The notes under the pieces: generated by a model
The model's input: only the letters and a program-made list of their open reading frames with translations
Databases searched by the model: none
Told to the model about the DNA's origin: nothing
In this document: piece by piece, positions 43,703 through 52,679 of the stretch
Numbering within the stretch: position 1 is the stretch's first letter
How the letters are laid out: the number at the start of each line of letters is the position of its first letter
Source: Iodidimonas sp. SYSU 1G8
GTDB taxonomy: Bacteria > Pseudomonadota > Alphaproteobacteria > SMXS01
Direction: 5' to 3'
Assembly: GCF_039655775.1 (NCBI RefSeq)
Contig: NZ_JBBYXJ010000001.1
Location: forward strand, 434,001-498,000
Length of the DNA stretch: 64,000 nt
Translations under genes and position numbers: made by a program

Positions 43703-45007
43703 ATGTCGACCGATACGCTAACCAAATCAGTACGTTCCAGTGGATTCTTCAGCGCCGGCCTGGCCGAGAGCGATCCCGAGGTTCTTTCGTCCATCCGCGG
43801 TGAACTGAAGCGCGAACAGGACCAGATCGAACTGATCGCCAGCGAGAATATCGTCTCGCGCGCCGTACTCGAGGCCCAGGGGTCGGTCCTGACCAACAAG
43901 TACGCCGAGGGCTATCCGGGCAAGCGCTACTATGGCGGCTGCGAATATGTGGATATCGCGGAACAGCTGGCCATCGACCGCGCCAAGCGCCTGTTCGACT
44001 GCAAGTACGTCAACGTCCAGCCCCATTCCGGCGCCCAGGCCAATGGCGCGGTCATGATGGCGCTCGTCAAGCCGGGCGAGACGATCATGGGCATGTCGCT
44101 GGCCGCGGGCGGTCATCTGACCCACGGTGCGCCGCCGGCCCAGTCGGGCAAGTGGTTCAACGCGGTCCAGTACGGCGTGCGCCAGCAGGATCATCTGATC
44201 GACATGGATGAGGTCGAGGCGCTGGCCAAGGCGAACAAGCCGAAGCTGATCATCGCGGGCGGTTCGGCCTATCCGCGTATCATCGATTTTGCCCGTTTCC
44301 GCGCCATTGCCGACAGCGTCGGCGCCTATTTCATGGTGGATATGGCGCATTTCGCCGGTCTGGTCGCCGGCGGTGTCCATCCGAGCCCGCTGCCTCATGC
44401 GCACATCGTCACGACGACGACTCACAAGACCCTGCGCGGTCCGCGCGGCGGCATGGTGCTGTCCAATGACGAGGACCTGGGCAAGAAGATCAATTCGGCG
44501 GTGTTCCCCGGTCTCCAGGGCGGCCCGCTGATGCATGTCATCGCGGCCAAGGCGGTGGCCTTCGGCGAGGATTTGCGTCCGGAGTTCAAGCTCTACGCGC
44601 AGCAGGTGGTGACCAACGCCAAGGCGCTGGCCGACAAGCTGTTGTCGCGCGGCTTCGACATCGTCTCCGGCGGCACGGATACCCATCTGATGCTGGTCGA
44701 CCTGCGCCCGAAAGGCGTGAAGGGCAACACGGCCGAGCATGCGCTGGAGCGGGCCAACATCACCTGCAACAAGAACGGCATTCCTTTCGATCCGGAAAAG
44801 CCCACCGTCACCTCGGGCATCCGCCTCGGGACGCCGGCCGGTACCACGCGCGGCTTCGGCGTCGCCGAGTTCCAGAAGATCGGCGACCTGATCGGCGACG
44901 TGCTGGAAGGGCTCGCCGCCAATCCGGATGATAACAGCGCGGCGGAAGCCGAAGCCCGCGCGCAGGTCGCCAAGCTGTGCGAGGCGTTCCCGATCTACAA
45001 TTCCTGA
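43703..45007 (+). CDS. glyA: Serine hydroxymethyltransferase
   Basis: PLP enzyme (434 aa) converting serine and tetrahydrofolate to glycine and methylene-tetrahydrofolate. Blocks: [40 protein letters not shown], and the PLP lysine K242 in [18 protein letters not shown] 43703 follows AAGGGG. Glycine from this step feeds hemA, and one-carbon units feed purine and riboflavin precursors downstream in the same cluster. nrdR follows after 25 bases. Confidence 0.97.
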   Translation: MSTDTLTKSVRSSGFFSAGLAESDPEVLSSIRGELKREQDQIELIASENIVSRAVLEAQGSVLTNKYAEGYPGKRYYGGCEYVDIAEQLAIDRAKRLFDCKYVNVQPHSGAQANGAVMMALVKPGETIMGMSLAAGGHLTHGAPPAQSGKWFNAVQYGVRQQDHLIDMDEVEALAKANKPKLIIAGGSAYPRIIDFARFRAIADSVGAYFMVDMAHFAGLVAGGVHPSPLPHAHIVTTTTHKTLRGPRGGMVLSNDEDLGKKINSAVFPGLQGGPLMHVIAAKAVAFGEDLRPEFKLYAQQVVTNAKALADKLLSRGFDIVSGGTDTHLMLVDLRPKGVKGNTAEHALERANITCNKNGIPFDPEKPTVTSGIRLGTPAGTTRGFGVAEFQKIGDLIGDVLEGLAANPDDNSAAEAEARAQVAKLCEAFPIYNS

Positions 45008-45032
45008 GCGGCTCTCGAAGGGAGGGGGACCC

Positions 45033-45494
45033 ATGCGCTGTCCGTTCTGCGGAAATGAAGAAACCCAGGTGAAGGACTCGCGGCCGAGCGAAGATGGCTC
45101 GGCCATTCGCCGCCGGCGGCATTGCCCGGCCTGCGGCGCCCGCTTCACCACGTTCGAGCGGGTACAGCTGCGCGAGTTGACGGTGGTGAAGAAGACCGGA
45201 CGGCGGGTGCCCTTCGATCGTGACAAGCTGGCACGGTCGATCAATATCGCGCTGCGCAAGCGGCCGGTGGAACCGGAGCGGGTCGAGCGTCTGATCAACG
45301 GTCTGGTGCGCCGCCTCGAGAGCATGGGCGAGAGCGACGTTTCGTCCGATCTGGTCGGCGAACTGGTGATGGAAGGTCTCGCCGGCCTGGATCAGGTCGC
45401 CTATGTGCGCTTCGCCTCGGTCTACAAGAACTTCCGCGAAGCCAAGGATTTCGAGGAGTTCATCGGTAATCTGGATGGCGATCCCGAAGACTGA
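45033..45494 (+). CDS. nrdR: Transcriptional repressor NrdR
   Basis: Zinc-ribbon/ATP-cone repressor of ribonucleotide reductase genes (153 aa). N-terminal zinc cysteines are MRCPFCG and HCPACG near residues 3-6 and 31-34; the ATP-cone follows from about residue 49 ([16 protein letters not shown]). GGAGGGGG precedes the ATG. It overlaps the start of ribD by 20 bases, the common glyA-nrdR-ribD order. Confidence 0.96.
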   Translation: MRCPFCGNEETQVKDSRPSEDGSAIRRRRHCPACGARFTTFERVQLRELTVVKKTGRRVPFDRDKLARSINIALRKRPVEPERVERLINGLVRRLESMGESDVSSDLVGELVMEGLAGLDQVAYVRFASVYKNFREAKDFEEFIGNLDGDPED

Positions 45495-46599
45495 CGCGTC
45501 CACCGACATGCGGCACATGCGGGCCGCGCTGGGCCTGGCCTCGCGCGTGCTCGGACAGGTGGCACCCAATCCGGCCGTGGGCTGCGTCATCGTCGGCGAG
45601 GGTCGGGTCGTCGGACGCGGCCATACCATGCCGGGTGGCCGCCCCCATGCGGAAACCGAAGCGTTGCGGCAGGCGGGCGAGGCGGCCCGCGGCGCGACGG
45701 CCTATGTGACGCTCGAGCCCTGTTCCCATCATGGACGGACCGCGCCTTGCGCCGATGCACTGATCGAAGCGGGTATCAGCCGGGTGGTCGTGGCGCTGAC
45801 CGACCCTGACCCGCGCGTGTCGGGCCGCGGCATCGCGCGGTTGCGGAACGCCGGCGTTTCCGTCACCGAAAACGTGCTCGAAGCCGCCGCCCGCGAGATC
45901 AACGAAGGCTTCCTGCGCCGCGTCACCGAGGGTCGGCCCATGGTGACCCTCAAACTGGCGACCACGCTCGACGGCATGATCGCCGCGTTCGGCGGCGACA
46001 GCCAATGGATCACCGGCGAGGAGGCCCGGCGTTATGGCCATCTTCTGAGGGCGCGGCATGACGCCGTCCTGACCGGCATCGGCACCGTGCTGGCGGATGA
46101 CCCGGTGCTGAACTGCCGGATCGACGGACTGGATCATGCCAGCCCGGTACGGATCGTGCTGGACAGCAACCTTCGCACGCCGCTGGACAGCAAGCTGGTA
46201 CGAGGCGCCGCGCAGCTTCCCCTTTGGCTCGTCACCACGGAGGCGGCGGCACGCGCCCATGGTCGGCGCTTCGAAGCGGCGGGTGTCGATGTTCTGGCCT
46301 TGGAGGCGAACGAGGGCGGCGGCATCGACGTCCAGGCTGTCCTTGCGGCGCTCGCCTCGCGCGGGATCACCCGCGTCCTCGCGGAATCGGGGCGCGCCGT
46401 CGCCGGCAGCCTGTTGCGGGCCGATCTCGTGGACCGCGTCGCCTGGTTCAGGGCGCCGGCCGTCATGGGCGGCGACGGGCTGACGGCCCTCGAATCCCTC
46501 GGCGTGGTGAAGGTCAGCGCGCTCCGGCGCTTTCACTGTGTCGAGACAGTGCGGCTGGGCCAAGATGTGCTGGAAACCTACCGTCGCACGACCTATTAA
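45475..46599 (+). CDS. ribD: Bifunctional diaminohydroxyphosphoribosylaminopyrimidine deaminase/5-amino-6-uracil reductase
   Basis: Second and third steps of riboflavin synthesis (374 aa). The deaminase domain has zinc ligands in [11 protein letters not shown] near residue 57 and [17 protein letters not shown] near 81-97; the reductase domain starts near 150 with [15 protein letters not shown] and includes [21 protein letters not shown]. The ATG at 45475 overlaps nrdR by 20 bases; an inner ATG at 45508 is possible. Followed eight bases later by ribE. Confidence 0.94.
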   Translation: MAIPKTDASTDMRHMRAALGLASRVLGQVAPNPAVGCVIVGEGRVVGRGHTMPGGRPHAETEALRQAGEAARGATAYVTLEPCSHHGRTAPCADALIEAGISRVVVALTDPDPRVSGRGIARLRNAGVSVTENVLEAAAREINEGFLRRVTEGRPMVTLKLATTLDGMIAAFGGDSQWITGEEARRYGHLLRARHDAVLTGIGTVLADDPVLNCRIDGLDHASPVRIVLDSNLRTPLDSKLVRGAAQLPLWLVTTEAAARAHGRRFEAAGVDVLALEANEGGGIDVQAVLAALASRGITRVLAESGRAVAGSLLRADLVDRVAWFRAPAVMGGDGLTALESLGVVKVSALRRFHCVETVRLGQDVLETYRRTTY

Positions 46600-46606
46600 T
46601 GGCGCC

Positions 46607-47194
46607 ATGTTTACTGGCATCATCACCGACATCGGCCATGTCCGTCTCATCAAGCCGCGCGGCGACACGCGGTTCGAGATCGGCACCTCCTATGACACCG
46701 CGACCATCGAGATGGGCGCTTCCATCGCCTGTTCCGGCGCCTGTCTGACCGTCGTCGACAAGGGCGAGGGATGGTTTGCCGTGGATGTCTCCGCGGAAAC
46801 CCTGGCCAAGACCAATCTGGGTGACTGGCGTGAAGGCACGTCGATCAATCTCGAGCGCTCGCTTCGCCTTGGCGACGAATTGGGCGGTCACATCGTGCTG
46901 GGGCATGTCGACGGTGTCGGCACCATTCGCAGCATTACGCCGGAGGGCGATTCCCTGCGTTTCCTGTTCGAGGTGCCGCAGTCACTGAAGTCCTTCATCG
47001 CGCCGAAAGGCTCGGTCTCGGTCAATGGCGTGTCCCTGACCGTCAACGAGGTCGAAGGAAATGTTTTTGGCGTGAATATCATTCCGCATACGCAACAGAT
47101 GACGACTTTCGGCAAAAACAGCGCCGGCGACCGGATCAATCTGGAAGTCGATGTGCTGGCGCGCTATGTAGCGCGCCTCAATGATCGGGAGTAG
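46607..47194 (+). CDS. ribE: Riboflavin synthase alpha chain
   Basis: Dismutates two 6,7-dimethyl-8-ribityllumazine molecules to riboflavin (195 aa). Two homologous lumazine-binding halves: MFTGIITDIGHV with ACSGACLTVV in the first, and GGHIVLGHVDGVG with VSVNGVSLTVN in the second. Its end overlaps the next gene by 14 bases. Confidence 0.95.
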   Translation: MFTGIITDIGHVRLIKPRGDTRFEIGTSYDTATIEMGASIACSGACLTVVDKGEGWFAVDVSAETLAKTNLGDWREGTSINLERSLRLGDELGGHIVLGHVDGVGTIRSITPEGDSLRFLFEVPQSLKSFIAPKGSVSVNGVSLTVNEVEGNVFGVNIIPHTQQMTTFGKNSAGDRINLEVDVLARYVARLNDRE

Positions 47195-48320
47195 GCGATT
47201 GGACCGTCATCCGGGGCTATCGGGTATCGAAGAGGTCATCGACGACGCGCGCAACGGCAGGATGTTCATCCTGGTGGATGACGAGGATCGTGAGAACGAA
47301 GGCGATCTCGTGATCCCGGCGCAGATGGCCACGCCGGATGCCGTGAATTTCATGGCCACCCACGGACGAGGCCTGATCTGCCTGTCGCTGACCCGCGAGC
47401 GTATCGAAACGCTCGGCCTGCCCATGATGACGACCGAGAATCTGTCGCGCCATGAAACCGCGTTCACGGTTTCCATCGAGGCGCGCCAGGGCGTGACCAC
47501 CGGCATCTCGGCGCGGGACCGGGCGCGGACCATTTCCGTCGCCATCGATCCGACCAAGGGACAGGCCGATATCGCCGTTCCGGGTCACGTCTTTCCCCTG
47601 ATGGCCCGCGACGGTGGCGTGCTCGTGCGCGCCGGTCATACGGAAGCCGCGGTGGACGTGGCCCGTCTCGCCGGACTGATTCCGGCCGGCGTCATCTGCG
47701 AGATCATGAACGACGATGGCAGCATGGCCCGCCTGCCGGATCTGATCGCCTTCGCCCAGCGGCACAATCTCAAGGTCGGCACCATCGCCGACCTGATCGC
47801 CTACCGCCGCAAGCATGACAGTCTGGTCAAGTGCATCTCCGAGACGCATATCGACAGCGTGCACGGCGGCGACTGGCAGATGAAGATCTACGCCAATACG
47901 GCGGAATATGCCGAGCATGTGGTGCTGATCAAGGGTGACATTCGCGGCGATGAACCGGTCCCGGTCCGCATGCACCTGCTGGACATGTTCTCCGACATCG
48001 TCGGCGACGTATCGGCTCGCCCTGGTCAGTTGCATGACGCCATGCGCAAGATCGGCCAGATCGGCCGGGGTGTCGTGGTGATCCTGACCAATATCCAGCC
48101 GACCGTCCTTTCCCGGGCGGTCGCCGCGCGGTCCATGCGGCAGGGCTCGCAATCAGGCCGGCTGCTGGATTACGGGATCGGCGCCCAGATCCTGCTCGAC
48201 GTGGGCGTCAAGGACATGATCCTGCTCTCGAATACCCATCATACGATCGTTGGCCTGGAAGGCTATGGCTTGACCGTCGTCGACCAGCTGCCTCTGGAGA
48301 TCGAAACCGCTCATGTCTGA
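47181..48320 (+). CDS. ribB: 3,4-dihydroxy-2-butanone-4-phosphate synthase with degenerate GTP cyclohydrolase II domain (RibBX type)
   Basis: The N-terminal RibB domain (residues about 12-205) is intact: FILVDDEDRENEGDLVIPA with acidic Mg ligands, FMATHGRGLICLSLT, and GHTEAAVDVARLAGL. The C-terminal domain (about 210-379) keeps the GCHII fold (RLLDYGIGAQILLDVGVKDM and GLEGYGLTVVDQLPL) but has lost the three zinc cysteines; the equivalent segment is RMHLLDMFSDIVGDV near residues 263-277. Such RibBX proteins are known in Proteobacteria and lack cyclohydrolase activity, so a separate ribA is expected elsewhere. Overlaps ribE and ribH. Confidence 0.92.
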   Translation: MIGSRRLDRHPGLSGIEEVIDDARNGRMFILVDDEDRENEGDLVIPAQMATPDAVNFMATHGRGLICLSLTRERIETLGLPMMTTENLSRHETAFTVSIEARQGVTTGISARDRARTISVAIDPTKGQADIAVPGHVFPLMARDGGVLVRAGHTEAAVDVARLAGLIPAGVICEIMNDDGSMARLPDLIAFAQRHNLKVGTIADLIAYRRKHDSLVKCISETHIDSVHGGDWQMKIYANTAEYAEHVVLIKGDIRGDEPVPVRMHLLDMFSDIVGDVSARPGQLHDAMRKIGQIGRGVVVILTNIQPTVLSRAVAARSMRQGSQSGRLLDYGIGAQILLDVGVKDMILLSNTHHTIVGLEGYGLTVVDQLPLEIETAHV

Positions 48321-48753
48321 CAAGCCGCATCTGCTCGTGATCCGGGCGCCGTTTTACGAGGACATCATCGCCGAACTGACGCGCGGCGCGACCTTGGCGC
48401 TCGACGAGGCGGGCGCGACCTATGATGTACTGGATGTGCCGGGCGCCTTCGAAATTCCCGCGGCGGTCGCCATGGCGGCGGCATCCCGCAAGCGCTATGA
48501 CGGCTACGTCGCGCTCGGTTGTGTCATCCGCGGTGAAACCACCCATTATGATTACGTGTGCGCCGAAAGCGCCCGCGGCCTGCAGGAACTGGCGTATCGT
48601 GACCGCCTCGCCATCGGCTTTGGCGTGCTGACGGTCGAGAACGACGAGCAGGCCTGGGCCCGGGCGTCCGTCGACCGGAAGAACAAGGGTGGCGAGGTGG
48701 CGCACGCGGCGCTGCGCATGATCGCCGTGAAACGGGAGTTCGGTCTCGCATGA
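48313..48753 (+). CDS. ribH: 6,7-dimethyl-8-ribityllumazine synthase
   Basis: Penultimate step of riboflavin synthesis (146 aa). Family blocks: VPGAFEIPAAVAMAA near residue 43, ALGCVIRGETTHYDYVC near 67-83 with the catalytic histidine, and FGVLTVENDEQAWARA. Overlaps ribB by eight bases and nusB by four, so the rib-nus genes are tightly coupled. Confidence 0.96.
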   Translation: MSDKPHLLVIRAPFYEDIIAELTRGATLALDEAGATYDVLDVPGAFEIPAAVAMAAASRKRYDGYVALGCVIRGETTHYDYVCAESARGLQELAYRDRLAIGFGVLTVENDEQAWARASVDRKNKGGEVAHAALRMIAVKREFGLA

Positions 48754-49235
48754 TGACCGAAAGCAAGGCTCAACCGAAGGACAAGGCTGGCTCGCGCAGC
48801 GCCTCCCGTCTCGCGGCCGTTCAGGCTCTCTATCAGCTGGCCTCCAGCGAGGAAGCGGTGCCCGCCCTGGTCATCTCGGAGTTTCGCGCCTGGCGTCTCG
48901 GCAAGGAAGTGGACGGCGATGTCTACACCCCGGCCGATGAGGAACTGTTTTCGGACATCGTCATGGGAGCCTGGGACCGTCGCGGCGAGATCGACGCCCA
49001 TATCGGCGCGGCGCTGACCGGCAGCCGCACGATCGACCGCCTGGAGCGTCTCGTTCTCGCCGTTCTCAGGGCGGGGGCCTACGAAGCCATGGCGCGCCCC
49101 GATGTTCCCACGCCAGTCATCATCAACGAGTATATGGACGTAGCGCACGCCTTCTTCACCGGGAAGGAGCCTGCCTTCGTCAACGGTGTTCTCGACAATG
49201 TCTCGCGCCAGGTCCGTTCCGGATCGGGTCGCTGA
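48750..49235 (+). CDS. nusB: Transcription antitermination protein NusB
   Basis: All-helical RNA-binding protein (161 aa) that joins NusE at boxA for rRNA antitermination. SASRLAAVQALYQL near residue 17 and the C-terminal TPVIINEYMDVAHAFFTGKEPAFVNGVLDNV are the family signatures. Usual partner of ribH. ATG 48750 overlaps the ribH stop. Confidence 0.95.
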   Translation: MMTESKAQPKDKAGSRSASRLAAVQALYQLASSEEAVPALVISEFRAWRLGKEVDGDVYTPADEELFSDIVMGAWDRRGEIDAHIGAALTGSRTIDRLERLVLAVLRAGAYEAMARPDVPTPVIINEYMDVAHAFFTGKEPAFVNGVLDNVSRQVRSGSGR

Positions 49236-49247
49236 CGGGCCGGCGTC

Positions 49248-50225
49248 ATGCCGGGCCAGACGGGGCTGGGCGAATTCGAGCTCATCGCTGAGCTGTTCGC
49301 GCCCCTGAGCGCCGAAGCGCCTGGCGCGTTCGGTCTGACCGACGACGCCGCCACGATCCCGGTACCGCCGGGCCATCAGCTGGTGATGACCAAGGACATG
49401 ATGGTCGCCGGGGTACATTTCCGTCCCCAGGATCCACCCGCGCTCGTCGCCCGCAAGCTTCTGCGCGTCAACCTGTCCGATCTCGCGGGAATGGGCGCGT
49501 CGCCCTACGGCTATGCGCTCGGTCTGAGCCTGTCTCCGGATCAGGACGATGACTGGCTACGCGCGTTCGCGGCCGGTCTTGCCGAGGATCAGCGAACATA
49601 TGGCGTGGTCCTCCTGGGCGGCGACACCACGTCGACGCCGGGGCCGCTGACCCTGTCGCTGACGGCGTTCGGTCTTACGCCCACCGGCCGGATTCTGCGC
49701 CGGAATGGCGCCCGCCCGGGCGAGGCGGTATGCGTCTCCGGGACCATCGGCGACGCGGCGCTGGGGCTGCTGGCCCTGAACGGCGAACTCGATGATCCCA
49801 CCGGGTTTCTCGCTGACCGCTATCTGCTGCCCCGGCCGCGCGTTGCGCTCGGCCCCCTGTTGCCCGGATGCGCCAGCGCGGGCCTCGACATCTCCGATGG
49901 ACTTGCCGCCGATATCGGTCACCTGTCGCGGGCCTCGGCGGTCGGCGTGGTGCTGGAGATGGACGCGATCCCGCTGTCGGACGCGGCGCGCGCCCAGCTC
50001 GAGCGACGCCCCGATCTGGGCGAGCTGGTTCTGTCCGGGGGCGACGACTACGAAATTGCCTTCACCATCCCGCCAGAGAGGCTTGCGCCCTTGCTCGAAC
50101 AGGCGGCGCAACTCGGTATTCCCGTGACCCGGATCGGCACTGTGACGGAGGGGCAGGGGGTGCGGGTGCTCGACGCCGCCGGCACGCCGGTGGTCCTGCA
50201 CCAGACCGGTTATCGTCACCGGTAG
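49248..50225 (+). CDS. thiL: Thiamine-monophosphate kinase
   Basis: AIR-synthase-fold kinase (325 aa) forming thiamine diphosphate. LGEFELIAELFAPL opens the protein, then DDAATIPVPPGHQLVMTKDMMVAGVHF with the ATP/Mg aspartates, RVNLSDLAGMGASPYG, LLGGDTTSTPGPL and DISDGLAADIGHL; the end GDDYEIAFTIP is also typical. Terminal gene of the rib-nusB-thiL run, 12 bases after nusB. Confidence 0.95.
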   Translation: MPGQTGLGEFELIAELFAPLSAEAPGAFGLTDDAATIPVPPGHQLVMTKDMMVAGVHFRPQDPPALVARKLLRVNLSDLAGMGASPYGYALGLSLSPDQDDDWLRAFAAGLAEDQRTYGVVLLGGDTTSTPGPLTLSLTAFGLTPTGRILRRNGARPGEAVCVSGTIGDAALGLLALNGELDDPTGFLADRYLLPRPRVALGPLLPGCASAGLDISDGLAADIGHLSRASAVGVVLEMDAIPLSDAARAQLERRPDLGELVLSGGDDYEIAFTIPPERLAPLLEQAAQLGIPVTRIGTVTEGQGVRVLDAAGTPVVLHQTGYRHR

Positions 50226-50466
50226 AATATTTCAAATTTCTATTATCGAGTCGAGATGATCGCCGGATTTTTGAAGTTTCCAGGTGGTATTTCCGGCCTG
50301 AATAGGGGCGCTTCGCTCGGCGAAAACCGGAAACCCGTTCCGTTGACCGGATTTGTGCCGGAATTTGCTGTCCCGGTGCATTCATTTCGGTCATGAGACA
50401 TTGTGCGGCTGCGAATTCATCCCTATTATCCACCGCGTGTGGGACCGGGTTCATAAAGAACAGGTA

Positions 50467-51111
50467 ATGACAGAGTACGAGCAGGTAGGCGAACTGGAAG
50501 GGATCAAGCGCAAGTTCGGGGCGTTCGTGCGTACCCGTGGCTTCGCGCATTTTGGCTTCCACCTCTACACCGTCTGGAATGACGGTGAGTGCCCTGATAT
50601 CACCCTCACGAGCATGTCCATCGTGGATCAGCCGGGTTATCTGGCCCGCATGGCGACCGTCCTGGCGCCCCTGTCCATCGGCGAGTCGATGGGACGGGGT
50701 GCGTTCTGGTGGTCGGACCCCGCCGGAAGCCAGTCGCCGGTCCTCGTGCTGCCCTATCGCGGCGCCGATGATGAGAAGGCGCTGCTGACCTTGATGCCGC
50801 ACGCCTTGGGCGAGGTCGCCACCGGCGATCTGCTGGATCGTGGCCGCGAATTCTATTCTCAGGCCTCCCAGGCGCTGAAGGCCTACGGATTTATTCCGCC
50901 GGTGCCGCAGCTCTCCGAGGAAGAGAAGTGCTGCCTCCGGCTTCAGGCGGAAGGGGCCGTTACCCAGGCGCGTCTGAGCGCCTACGGCATGTCGCCGGAT
51001 GATTTCCGCCGGCACATGCGCACCTCGACCAAGAGTCTTCGCGCGCAGAACGAAGTCCACGCGGTCGTGATCGCGCTTCGTCTGCACCTGATTTCTCCAG
51101 AGATCGGGTAG
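50467..51111 (+). CDS. LuxR-family regulator with degenerate ligand pocket (214 aa)
   Basis: N-terminal domain resembles autoinducer-binding domains (FGAFVRTRGFAHFGFHLYTV), and the C-terminus has a LuxR-like HTH (LSEEEKCCLRLQAEGAVTQARL, then SPDDFRRHMRTSTKSL, residues about 150-210). The AHL pocket signature is missing: where the next gene has P-x-W-x3-Y and D-P it reads DQPGYLARMATVLAPL; only a W near residue 85 (FWWSD) remains. AHL binding is therefore unlikely. Start ATG 50467 (GTG 50440 also in frame). Four bases upstream of the intact LuxR gene, so probably cotranscribed; a partner or modulator role is inferred. Confidence 0.75.
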   Translation: MTEYEQVGELEGIKRKFGAFVRTRGFAHFGFHLYTVWNDGECPDITLTSMSIVDQPGYLARMATVLAPLSIGESMGRGAFWWSDPAGSQSPVLVLPYRGADDEKALLTLMPHALGEVATGDLLDRGREFYSQASQALKAYGFIPPVPQLSEEEKCCLRLQAEGAVTQARLSAYGMSPDDFRRHMRTSTKSLRAQNEVHAVVIALRLHLISPEIG

Positions 51112-51115
51112 GCCC

Positions 51116-51838
51116 ATGGAAATTCTCGATTACATCGAACGGTCGAATGCCGCCGGATCGCGTGACGAGGCGCTGGTTCTGTTCCGTCAGGCCGTGGGCC
51201 AGTACGGCTTCGACCGGGTGATGTACCACAGCACCCGCGCCGTCGGCGAGGGCGAGGAAGAGGGCTCCTCGGTGGTCCTGACCAATTATCCCAATGAGTG
51301 GCTGGGCCAGTACGCGGCCAAGCGCTGGGACAAGTTCGATCCGGTCGTGCGGTATGGCATCGTGGCGCCGCGCCCCTTCTGCTGGGACGCGCTGCCCAAG
51401 CACATGCACCTGACCAAGCAGCAGCAGAACCTCATGGGTGGCGCGGTGGATGCCGGCCTCAATGATGGTGTCGGCATTCCGCTGCATGGTCCGCGCGGTG
51501 AGAGCTCGGGTGTCGGCCTGGCGAGCAGCATCGGTCAGACCGACGCCGCACGTCATCTCGGCGTCCTCAACGCGCTGGTTCACCAATTCCACCTCAACTA
51601 CTGGTCCTTCGAGGAGCCAGGCAGCCGCGATCAGATCGTCGTGTCGCTGACCGCCCGCGAACGGGAAGTTCTGCACTGGTGCGCCCAAGGCAAGAGCAAC
51701 TGGACCATCGGCGAGATCATCGGCATCTCCGAGCACGGCGTCGAGTTCCATGTCCGCAACATTCTCAAGAAGCTGGACGTGGATTCCCGCATCACCGCGG
51801 TCGTCAAAGCGCTGCATCTCGGCCTTATTCTTCCCTAA
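51116..51838 (+). CDS. LuxR-family quorum-sensing regulator (AHL-binding type)
   Basis: 240 residues. The autoinducer-binding domain keeps all six signature residues: W and Y in PNEWLGQYAAKRW, D-P in KFDPVV, W in FCWDAL and G in DGVGIPLHGPRG. The HTH (residues about 175-238) reads LTAREREVLHWCAQGKSNWTIGEI then SEHGVEFHVRNILKKL, with invariant E, L and G. It precedes luxI by about 195 bases containing a hairpin terminator and a lux-box-like palindrome. It should bind an acyl-homoserine lactone made by the downstream LuxI. Confidence 0.93.
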   Translation: MEILDYIERSNAAGSRDEALVLFRQAVGQYGFDRVMYHSTRAVGEGEEEGSSVVLTNYPNEWLGQYAAKRWDKFDPVVRYGIVAPRPFCWDALPKHMHLTKQQQNLMGGAVDAGLNDGVGIPLHGPRGESSGVGLASSIGQTDAARHLGVLNALVHQFHLNYWSFEEPGSRDQIVVSLTAREREVLHWCAQGKSNWTIGEIIGISEHGVEFHVRNILKKLDVDSRITAVVKALHLGLILP

Positions 51839-51863
51839 TTCCGTCTTTACCCGTGTTCGGGCG

Positions 51864-51900
51864 AGGGCCGCGACAGGCACTGTCGCGGCCCTTCTTATTG
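51864..51900 (+). terminator. Hairpin terminator after the LuxR gene
   Basis: GGGCCGCGACAG (51865-51876) pairs perfectly with CTGTCGCGGCCC (51880-51891) around GCA, followed by TTCTTATT. It separates the luxR pair from luxI, so luxI needs its own promoter. Confidence 0.85.
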
Positions 51901-51950
51901 GCCTGCGCGGAACCATCTGTGAATTCAATGAGCTAGTCACATTTCGCAAA

Positions 51951-51972
51951 ACCCTACGGAGTACCGTAGGTG
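51951..51972. promoter_or_regulatory. lux-box-like palindrome upstream of luxI
   Basis: CCTACGG (51953-51959) and CCGTAGG (51964-51970) form a perfect inverted repeat with AGTA between them; total size 18 bases, about 63 bases before the luxI ATG. Form and position suit a LuxR binding site at the luxI promoter and positive feedback. Confidence 0.75.
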
Positions 51973-52033
51973 TGGGAGGTGCGTCAGCGGGGTAACGTCA
52001 TCAGGCTTCAACCAGCAAACTGATGACAGAGCC

Positions 52034-52678
52034 ATGATCGATTGTATTACCTGCGAGACCGCTCACATGTTCGGCGACGCGATCGCGTCGCAGCATCGCC
52101 TTCGTTATAAGGTTTTCATCCAGCAGCAGAGCTACGATGTCCCGAGCTACCGGGGCATGGAGTTCGACCAGTTCGATACGCCTGCGGCGACCTACCTGAC
52201 CTACAGGGACAAGCACAACGTCGTCCGGGCCGTGACGCGCGTCAGCCCCACCACCATGCCTTACATGCTCGAGGAAGTATTCCCCGACATGGTCACCTTC
52301 GCGCCGCTGGTCAAGTCCGAGCGCGTGTGGGAAGGCACCCGCCTCGCGGTCGATCCCGACCTTCCGGAGCACGAGCGCCTGCGCGCCGTCGGCGAGATGA
52401 TGTGCGCCTACCTGGAGTTTGGCATCCGCGAGGGGATCGACGAGTTCTACATCCTGATGCCGGTCGCGCTGCAGACCATCCTGATGGAGCGCACGGGCTG
52501 GCCGGTCACGGTTCTGGGCGAAACCCGCATGATCGGCGGCGAGGCCGTCCGCGCGGTCGCCCCGAAGGTTTCCGCCGAAATCCTGGCGCGCGTCCGCGGC
52601 AAGCTCGGCATCACGTACTCCGTACTTCAGACTGCGGACGACCTGGTCGCTCGCGAAACTCAAGAGAAGGTGGCTTAA
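52034..52678 (+). CDS. luxI: Acyl-homoserine-lactone synthase (LuxI family)
   Basis: Autoinducer synthase (214 aa) making acyl-homoserine lactones from S-adenosylmethionine and an acyl donor. Conserved residues seen: R and F in RLRYKVFIQQ, D-x2-D in GMEFDQFDTPA, R in VVRAVTRV, and E-x2-R in VWEGTRLAV. The invariant tryptophan expected after the first block is tyrosine here (QQSYDVP). Acyl chain cannot be predicted. It starts downstream of a lux-box-like palindrome and ends one base before the ATG of a 61-residue ORF. Confidence 0.93.
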   Translation: MIDCITCETAHMFGDAIASQHRLRYKVFIQQQSYDVPSYRGMEFDQFDTPAATYLTYRDKHNVVRAVTRVSPTTMPYMLEEVFPDMVTFAPLVKSERVWEGTRLAVDPDLPEHERLRAVGEMMCAYLEFGIREGIDEFYILMPVALQTILMERTGWPVTVLGETRMIGGEAVRAVAPKVSAEILARVRGKLGITYSVLQTADDLVARETQEKVA

Positions 52679-52679
52679 C

